From NCBI GenBank assembly GCA_964575845.1, contig CAZNSX010000002.1:62001-126000 (forward strand): a stretch of 64,000 nt of DNA. Reading direction: 5' to 3'. The notes beneath the pieces were generated by a model. It had not been told where the DNA came from. It saw only the letters and a list, made by a program, of their open reading frames with translations, and did not search any database. Of the stretch, positions 58,872 through 64,000 are shown piece after piece. Every line of letters begins with the position of its first letter. The first letter of the stretch is position 1. The position numbers were made by a program, and so were the translations under genes. This stretch comes from CAZNSX01 sp964575845 (lineage in GTDB: Bacteria > UBA8248 > CAZNSX01).

Positions 58872-60074
58872 TCACCTCGAAATTACCACTATTTCCGTTA
58901 TCGGATATTTATGCAGGTTCTCGATTCCGTCCTCCGTGATCACCGAAGTGTCGCCTATCCAGATGCCCTTGGTCTCCTCCTCGTTTGCCGGCCAGCCGAC
59001 CACGTTCACGCATTGGTTCTTCGCGAAAACGAAATCTTCGTCCGTAACCTTGTCCCCCGCAGAGCGGATGTCGGGTCGCGAGTTGTAATTTGACCAACCG
59101 AATACGCAGGTCTTGGATTTGTAACCCGCTTTTTGAATCGTATCCAGGCACTGGCGGGTCAGCTCGGCACCCTTCACACCGGGTTTTATGGCTTTATGGA
59201 GTCCGGCGTGTGTCTTGGCGCCCAGATCGAACATCTTCTGGTACTCGGGCGTCGGGTCACCAATGAAATAAGTTCCCCATATCTTCCCGAAATAACCTCC
59301 CCAGCCAACGGCTATCTCGGTCATGACCACATCGCCTCTGTTTATGGGCGTGGTGAGGGCGAACGGATGAGCGTAGGCCATGTCCGGGTTTTTCATCGGC
59401 GTCGCCCCTACGTGGCCGAAGGGAACCTTTCCGTCCATGTCGTGTGCGGCGCGCAGAACCACGTTATAGAGGTCAGCGGGCCGAATTCCTGTGCGGGTGG
59501 CGCGGACCATGAGGTCGTAGGCGGCGTCCGTCATCTCGGCGGCCCGCCTCATGTACGCGAGTTCTTCCTCGCTCTTGACGAGCCTGAGCTCCTCGTACCA
59601 TTGGGTGACGACTTCGAGCTCGGCATCCGGAAGCGCCCCCGTGATGGCGAGGTAGTGGTCGTGGGGGAGGCTGATGTTTGCCCAATGCATTGCTCCCACG
59701 ACCCCGATGCGCTTCTTCTCCAGGCCGAGTTCCTTGAGTCTGTCCGCCACCCTGAGGGACGTCTGAGCCATGCCCCCGACGCGGACGTCTTTTATCATGG
59801 TCATCCGCCTGGCGTTCTTCAGGTGGTGCCCCCAGGTGACGAAGACTGTGGGGGGTTCCTCCAGGGGAAACACGACGTAGGTCTGAACGAAGGAGGCAAA
59901 GCTCGAGACATAGACCACGTTTGGCTGGGCCGGCTCTGTGCCGAGGTAGCCGCCTATGCCGTAAATAACGAGGCAGTCGAGCTTCTTCTCTCTCATCGCT
60001 GACCTGATGCGCGCATAACGGTTCTTGTACTCTTCATCCGAAAACCAGGGCCAAAAATTATTCACGCACGGCAT
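58872..60074 (-). CDS. M24-fold (creatinase-like) protein with degenerate metal site
   Basis: 400 residues with a creatinase N domain (RYARIRSAMREKKLDCLVIYG, then PNVVYVSSFASFVQTYVVFP) and a pita-bread domain. None of the standard M24 metal ligands is in place: the Asp pair reads VVMTEIAVGWGGYFGKIWG, the GHGIG His site reads CVFGWSNYNSRPD, and the Glu region reads NVVGWPAN. Creatinase itself lacks the metals and acts through other residues, so a metal-free hydrolase is possible; a structural role is another. It lies between an acyl-CoA dehydrogenase and a DinB-fold gene on the minus strand. Confidence 0.82.
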   Translation of the reverse strand: MPCVNNFWPWFSDEEYKNRYARIRSAMREKKLDCLVIYGIGGYLGTEPAQPNVVYVSSFASFVQTYVVFPLEEPPTVFVTWGHHLKNARRMTMIKDVRVGGMAQTSLRVADRLKELGLEKKRIGVVGAMHWANISLPHDHYLAITGALPDAELEVVTQWYEELRLVKSEEELAYMRRAAEMTDAAYDLMVRATRTGIRPADLYNVVLRAAHDMDGKVPFGHVGATPMKNPDMAYAHPFALTTPINRGDVVMTEIAVGWGGYFGKIWGTYFIGDPTPEYQKMFDLGAKTHAGLHKAIKPGVKGAELTRQCLDTIQKAGYKSKTCVFGWSNYNSRPDIRSAGDKVTDEDFVFAKNQCVNVVGWPANEEETKGIWIGDTSVITEDGIENLHKYPITEIVVISR

Positions 60075-60149
60075 TGCGGTATCCTCCTCGATAACCCCGC
60101 GGATGATAGATCATGGAGCCAAAATAGCTCTGCACAAAAGCTCAGCCTC

Positions 60150-61334
60150 CTATAGCGCGGCTGCTATCCTCAGCCGCCTCATGTTGTTTCCGCCATCCAG
60201 ATGTTTTACGGAGAACGCGTCTCTCAGGAACTTTTCGAACGGCGCTTCTTTCATTATCCCCAGCCCGTGCGCGATCTCAGCCGCCTTGGATGCTATCTCG
60301 AAGGCTCTATCGGTGCAGAATGTCATCGCGGCGGGCACGAGTCTGCGGTCGGTCGGCGGGTGATCCATAGACCAGGCCACGTTCCATACCATCGTGCGCA
60401 TCGCGTGCAGGTCGATAAACATGTTGGCCAACTGGCAGCCTATAAGCTGGTGCTCGATGATGGGCTTTCCGCACTGAACCCGCTCCTTGCAGTAATCCAC
60501 AATCGCCTCGTAGGCGGCCCGCGCAACGCCCAGCGAGCGGGCGGCGTTCAAAATTCCATCGCTCGTGATGGACGCTCTGACGGCCGGGAAACCCTTCCCC
60601 TCAGGCCCCATCCTCCATTCGGCCGGAACTCTGCAGTTCTCGAAGATCACTTCTCCGCTCCGGAGCAACCTGAATCCCATCTTGTCGTGCAATCTGCCGA
60701 ATTTTAGACCCGGGTGCCCGTCAGGGATCATAAAACAGCTGACCCCTTCGAGAATATTCTTGGTCTTATCCGTCCTGGCGAAAACGTAGTAAACCTTGGC
60801 GATTCCGGTGTGGGAGATATAGTGTTTCATCCCGTTTATGACGTAGTGGTCGCCATCCCTGACCGCGCTTGTCCTCACGCCCCCGTCGACGCCGGTGTAA
60901 GGGAGGAAGTTCTCGGAGCCCGCGTCGGGCTCGGTAACGCATACCGCATAAACGAAGGTGGGGTCCTCGCAATAGGCTTTAAGCCACTTGTTGCACATCG
61001 CCTCGTTGGTGACGTTGGGGTCGGTCAACATGTGGTAAAACTTACGCCCGTTCACGGGGATGCTCGCCAACGCGACGTCTCCCACGCCGAGCTCCTCGCA
61101 TACCATGACACACGTGAGGGTGTCCTCGACCCCCATGCCTCCCCACTTCTCCGGTATGGCAAGCGTGCGCAAGCCGAGCTCGGACATTCTTTTCAGGAGG
61201 TCCATGCTGAAGCATTCCCCCGGGTCCGTCTTTTGGTCGAGCTCGGCGATGAGCGGCTTCGCCTCGTTGTTGACGAAATCCCGCGCCATCCTTTGGAGGG
61301 CCAGTTGTTCCTCTGAAAGTTTGAAATCCACCAT
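60150..61334 (-). CDS. Acyl-CoA dehydrogenase-family flavoprotein (D)
   Basis: 394 residues from the ATG at 61334 (GGAG nine bases upstream); a GTG 18 bases earlier is the alternative. Domains: VDFKLSEEQLALQRMARDFVNNEAKPLIAELDQKTDPGECF, CVTEPDAGSENFLPY, INGMKHYISHTG, FMIPDGHPGLKFGR and KERVQCGKPIIEHQLIGCQLANMF. The C-terminus ends FSVKHLDGGNNMRRLRIAAAL, with DGG in place of EGT. It is highly similar to the gene at 62494, with a 3-hydroxyacyl-CoA dehydrogenase between them. Confidence 0.9.
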   Translation of the reverse strand: MVDFKLSEEQLALQRMARDFVNNEAKPLIAELDQKTDPGECFSMDLLKRMSELGLRTLAIPEKWGGMGVEDTLTCVMVCEELGVGDVALASIPVNGRKFYHMLTDPNVTNEAMCNKWLKAYCEDPTFVYAVCVTEPDAGSENFLPYTGVDGGVRTSAVRDGDHYVINGMKHYISHTGIAKVYYVFARTDKTKNILEGVSCFMIPDGHPGLKFGRLHDKMGFRLLRSGEVIFENCRVPAEWRMGPEGKGFPAVRASITSDGILNAARSLGVARAAYEAIVDYCKERVQCGKPIIEHQLIGCQLANMFIDLHAMRTMVWNVAWSMDHPPTDRRLVPAAMTFCTDRAFEIASKAAEIAHGLGIMKEAPFEKFLRDAFSVKHLDGGNNMRRLRIAAAL

Positions 61335-61407
61335 TTGCGTCGCTCCTTTCACCGAAGCATCTTTTGATAAATCCGGAGAAGACTCGGGCGGAAGGACAAA
61401 CCATTCG

Positions 61408-62343
61408 TCAGCGAAGCCCTTCTTCTTCAGCCCTCAGCAGCTTCATGAGCGCCCGGTCCCTCCTCTCCTTAGCTTTTCGAACCAATGCGGGCGTCCAGCG
61501 ATAGAACCCTTTCCCGCTCTTCACGCCCAGCTCCCCCCTCTCGACCTTTTTCCTCCATAAGGAGCAGGGCACGGGGGAGCTGTTGATTATCTTCTGTACC
61601 CTCTCGCTCACGGTCAGGAGCACATCGAGGCCTGAGAGGTCACACATCTCGCACGGGCCCAGGGCGGCAGAGAGTCTGCCGACCCCCATCTTCCACAGGT
61701 CATCCAGTTCCCTGGGGGCTACGATTCCCTTCTCCAAGATGGAGCAGAGCTCACGCCGGATCGCGGCCGTCATCCGGGCCACGGCATAGGCGGGGACTTC
61801 ATTCACGACAACGGGGACTTTCCCTATGGACCGCAGAAGGCGCCGGGTGGCCGCCACCGTCCGGGGGGAAGTCCGGTTTCCCCTGGGGACTTCCACTGCG
61901 GGGAGTAGGTAGGGAGGGTTGAAGAAATGGGTACCGATGACCTTCTGGGGCCGACTGGTGGCTGAGGCGATCTGAGAGATGGGGAGGGCGGAGGTGTCGC
62001 TTGCAAGGATTGTCCGGCGCGGGCATATCCGGTCGAGGGCTGAGAAGATTTCCTGCTTCAGGGGTAGATCCTCGGAGACGGCCTCGACAACGAAATCGGC
62101 CCCCCCGGCCGCCTCGGCCAGGTCGGTGCAGGGGTGGAGGCGCGAGAGGGTTTCCCTCACCCCCCTGCGGGTGAGGAGCTTACCCTTCCTGAGAGTCTCC
62201 AGGTTTTCCCTGATGCTATCCATGGCCCGGCGGGAGCTCTTCCTCGTCCTGTTGAAAAATCTAACCGGATAGCCCCGCTGGGCAAAGACCTGGGCCACGC
62301 CACTACCGATGAGACCGGCGCCGATTACCGAGATGCGCTCCAT
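61408..62343 (-). CDS. 3-hydroxyacyl-CoA dehydrogenase
   Basis: 311 residues. NAD motif GAGLIGSGVAQVFAQRGYPVRFFNRT is at 8-33, catalytic His in VIGTHFFNPPYLLPAVEVPRG, Asn in VVVNEVPAYAVARM, and the C-terminal helical domain with SGKGFYRWTP. It oxidises 3-hydroxyacyl-CoA to the ketoacyl-CoA. It is the stand-alone form, not fused to enoyl-CoA hydratase. VNEVPAYAVAR departs from the common VNDxPGFxxNR. It lies between the two paralogous acyl-CoA dehydrogenases, forming a partial beta-oxidation cassette. Confidence 0.92.
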   Translation of the reverse strand: MERISVIGAGLIGSGVAQVFAQRGYPVRFFNRTRKSSRRAMDSIRENLETLRKGKLLTRRGVRETLSRLHPCTDLAEAAGGADFVVEAVSEDLPLKQEIFSALDRICPRRTILASDTSALPISQIASATSRPQKVIGTHFFNPPYLLPAVEVPRGNRTSPRTVAATRRLLRSIGKVPVVVNEVPAYAVARMTAAIRRELCSILEKGIVAPRELDDLWKMGVGRLSAALGPCEMCDLSGLDVLLTVSERVQKIINSSPVPCSLWRKKVERGELGVKSGKGFYRWTPALVRKAKERRDRALMKLLRAEEEGLR

Positions 62344-62493
62344 CCGCTAACCCTTTCTCTTCGGAAAGCAGAATTCAAAAGCCTTAGGAAGAGGGCTTAT
62401 TATCAAATGCCCTCTGGCTTCATGGACGTGCGAGATCACGATAAGAGGAAACTCGCCCGGAACGAAATGCTGGCTCCTCCCCGCAGTCCCTTC

Positions 62494-63678
62494 CTAGAGC
62501 GCGGCGGCAACCTTCAGCCGCTTGATGTAGTTTCCTCCGTCCAGGTGCTTAAGGCAGAAGGAGTCCCTCAACAGTTTCTCGAACGGCGCCTCTTTCATGA
62601 TCCCTATCCCGGCCGCGATCTCGGCCGCCTTGTGTGCTATCTCGAAGGCTTTCTCGGTGCAGTATGACATGGCGGCGGGCACGAGTCTGGGGTCGGGTGG
62701 CAGGTGGTCCATGGACCAGGCCACGTTCCATACCATCGAGCGCATCGCAAGGAGGTCGGTGTACATCCTGGCGAGCTCGGAGCCTATCACCCCGTGCCTG
62801 ATGATGGGCACCCCGCCCTGAACCCGCTCCTTGCAGTAATCCACTATCGCTTCATAGGCGGCCCGCGCGACGCCGAGGGAGCGGGCGGCGTTCAAAATAC
62901 CGTCGCTCCTGATGGAGGCCCTGATGACCGGGATGCCGTTTCCCTCAGGCCCCAGCCTCCATTCCGCCGGCACCCTGCAGTCCTCGAAGATGACCTCCTG
63001 GTTCCTGAGTAGCCTGTAGCCCATCTTGTCGTGGACCCTGCCGAGTTTCATGCCCGGGTGGCCCTCAGGGACCAGGAAACAGGTGCACCCTTCAAGGATC
63101 CCCTTTGTCCTGTCGGTTCTGGTGAAGACGCAGTAGAGCTTGGCGATTCCGGCGTGAGCGATGAAGTGTTTCATGCCGTTTATGACGTAGTAGTCGCCGT
63201 CCCTGACCGCGGCCGTCCTCACGCCCCCGTCCGGCTCCGTGTAGGGGAGCATGTTGTCGCAGCCCGCGTCGGGCTCGGTGAGTACCACCGCGTAGAGGAA
63301 CGTGGGATTTTCGCAGAATGCCCGGAGCCACTTGTCGCGCTGGGCCTCCCTCGCGACTTTGGGATCGCTCAACATGTGGTAAAGCTTGCGCCCGTTCATG
63401 AGGCCGCTGGCCAACGAGGGGTCCCCCACACTGAGCTCCTCGGATACTATGAGGCACGTGACGGTGTCCTCGACGCCCATGCCGCCGTATTTCTCCGGTA
63501 TGGCCAGTGTGCGGAAGCCTAGCTCCGACGTCCTCTTCAGAAGATCCATGCTGAAGCAATCCGCAGGGTCCGTCTTTTTGTCGAGCTCGGCGATCAGGGG
63601 CTTCGCTTCTCTCTCGACAAAATCCCTCGCCATCCTCTGGAGGGCCAGTTGTTCCTCTGAAAGCTTGAAATCCACCAT
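62494..63678 (-). CDS. Acyl-CoA dehydrogenase-family flavoprotein (E)
   Basis: 394 residues, the same length as the paralogue at 60150 and near-identical in the N-terminal 40 residues (MVDFKLSEEQLALQRMARDFVEREAKPLIAELDKKTDP). Motifs: LTEPDAGCDNMLPYTEPDGG, INGMKHFIAHAG, FLVPEGHPGMKLGR and KERVQGGVPIIRHGVIGSELARMY. The C-terminus reads CLKHLDGGNYIKRLKVAAAL. Both copies have HLDGGN for the expected catalytic Glu region. The pair flank the hydroxyacyl-CoA dehydrogenase and look like a duplication. Confidence 0.9.
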   Translation of the reverse strand: MVDFKLSEEQLALQRMARDFVEREAKPLIAELDKKTDPADCFSMDLLKRTSELGFRTLAIPEKYGGMGVEDTVTCLIVSEELSVGDPSLASGLMNGRKLYHMLSDPKVAREAQRDKWLRAFCENPTFLYAVVLTEPDAGCDNMLPYTEPDGGVRTAAVRDGDYYVINGMKHFIAHAGIAKLYCVFTRTDRTKGILEGCTCFLVPEGHPGMKLGRVHDKMGYRLLRNQEVIFEDCRVPAEWRLGPEGNGIPVIRASIRSDGILNAARSLGVARAAYEAIVDYCKERVQGGVPIIRHGVIGSELARMYTDLLAMRSMVWNVAWSMDHLPPDPRLVPAAMSYCTEKAFEIAHKAAEIAAGIGIMKEAPFEKLLRDSFCLKHLDGGNYIKRLKVAAAL

Positions 63679-63685
63679 TTATGCG

Positions 63686-64000
63686 TTACTCCCCTGAATA
63701 TTTCATTGTCGAGAGGACAGGCGGAGCTTCCTCCGCCAGGGCGGCCTCGCGCAACCTCCTTCTCTTTGATATCTGTATGAAAACGGCGAGGACTCCAAGC
63801 CCGAATCCCGGAAGGTCCGTCCAGTACCCCGGATGGATGAGCATGACCGCGGATGCCAGAATGATCAAGCGCTCGGGTATGCTTGCCTGAACCAGCAGCC
63901 ACCCCGAAAGCCCTGAGGCGAGAAGCAGGGCTCCGATGAAGGATGTGAGGGCGGCCAGTATCACCTTCTGATAACTGCCGACGAGCAGAAGGGAGGGCGC
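63686..64000 (-). CDS. C-terminal part of a TRAP transporter large permease (partial)
   Basis: 104 codons visible, open at the right edge of the window; the gene continues beyond 64000. Three hydrophobic segments end a larger membrane protein: LLLVGSYQKVILAALTSFIGALLLASGLSGWLL, then PERLIILASAVMLIHPGYWTDLPGFGLGVLAVFIQ. This matches the C-terminus of 4TM/12TM-fusion TRAP permeases (PERLLLxxAALLLIxPGxxTDLxG). The gene lies seven bases upstream of the acyl-CoA dehydrogenase on the minus strand, so it probably feeds that cassette. Confidence 0.65.
   Translation of the reverse strand, partial: APSLLLVGSYQKVILAALTSFIGALLLASGLSGWLLVQASIPERLIILASAVMLIHPGYWTDLPGFGLGVLAVFIQISKRRRLREAALAEEAPPVLSTMKYSGE

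Overview
The window is a gene-dense bacterial segment, GC-rich by eye, with short intergenic gaps, many stop/start overlaps and Shine-Dalgarno sites. A lipobox lipoprotein, a very large AsmA-family protein, Sec- and Tat-type periplasmic binding proteins, and TTT and TRAP transporter genes all point to a Gram-negative cell. The 10-N spacer at 37098-37107, flanked by G/C homopolymers, shows a draft scaffold, probably a metagenome-assembled genome of an uncultivated lineage. Desulfobacterota-, NC10/Rokubacteria- or Tectomicrobia-like organisms carry similar repertoires, but no marker here fixes the taxonomy.

Layout. 1-13000 is mixed housekeeping and accessory: lipoprotein, DNA polymerase IV, an Sm-like miniprotein, OsmC, AsmA, a decayed glycosyltransferase, an HD hydrolase, a cupin/siroheme-ferredoxin/isochorismatase operon behind an FNR/Dnr-like palindrome, an Ldh2-type dehydrogenase and NAD+ synthetase. 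13000-23400 holds branched-chain-amino-acid-type (LIV/HAAT) transporter no. 1, two divergent DHDPS-like aldolases, and an unusual radical SAM protein between two acyl-CoA dehydrogenases. 23600-32000 is a probable operon behind a FadR-type operator: GntR regulator, alkaline-phosphatase-superfamily enzyme, tripartite tricarboxylate transporter (TctC-TctB-TctA), SDR, metallo-beta-lactamase-fold hydrolase and beta-propeller protein. A tRNA-Arg(TCG) follows. 32400-34400 (minus) carries a PurH-like fragment, a BKACE-type enzyme and a cyclase-family hydrolase. 34950-44900 carries a second GntR regulator, LIV transporter no. 2 and a CoxG-CoxM-CoxS-CoxL-type molybdenum hydroxylase set, closed by a strong terminator. 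45000-56100 has an SDR, an unknown small protein, thiolase, acyl-CoA synthetase, LIV transporter no. 3 and an M24-fold protein interrupted by a TGA. 57000-64000 has an acyl-CoA dehydrogenase, a DinB-fold protein, a second M24-fold protein, two near-duplicate acyl-CoA dehydrogenases around a 3-hydroxyacyl-CoA dehydrogenase, and the 3' end of a TRAP-type permease.

How the genes fit together. The repeating theme is high-affinity uptake of small organic acids, amino acids or amides (three LIV systems, one TTT, one TRAP) next to CoA-dependent or oxidative catabolism (acyl-CoA dehydrogenases, hydroxyacyl-CoA dehydrogenase, thiolase, CoA ligase, SDRs, Mo-hydroxylase, BKACE). Each transporter is probably dedicated to the enzymes beside it, but no substrate can be read from sequence. 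Several of these enzymes lack a residue expected of their family: DHDPS-like proteins without the Thr-Thr and Tyr of true DHDPS, an SDR with Asn for the catalytic Lys, M24 proteins without metal ligands, acyl-CoA dehydrogenases without the usual C-terminal Glu motif, and a radical SAM protein with CX7CX2C. The segment 17710-23401 is the best candidate for an undescribed pathway.
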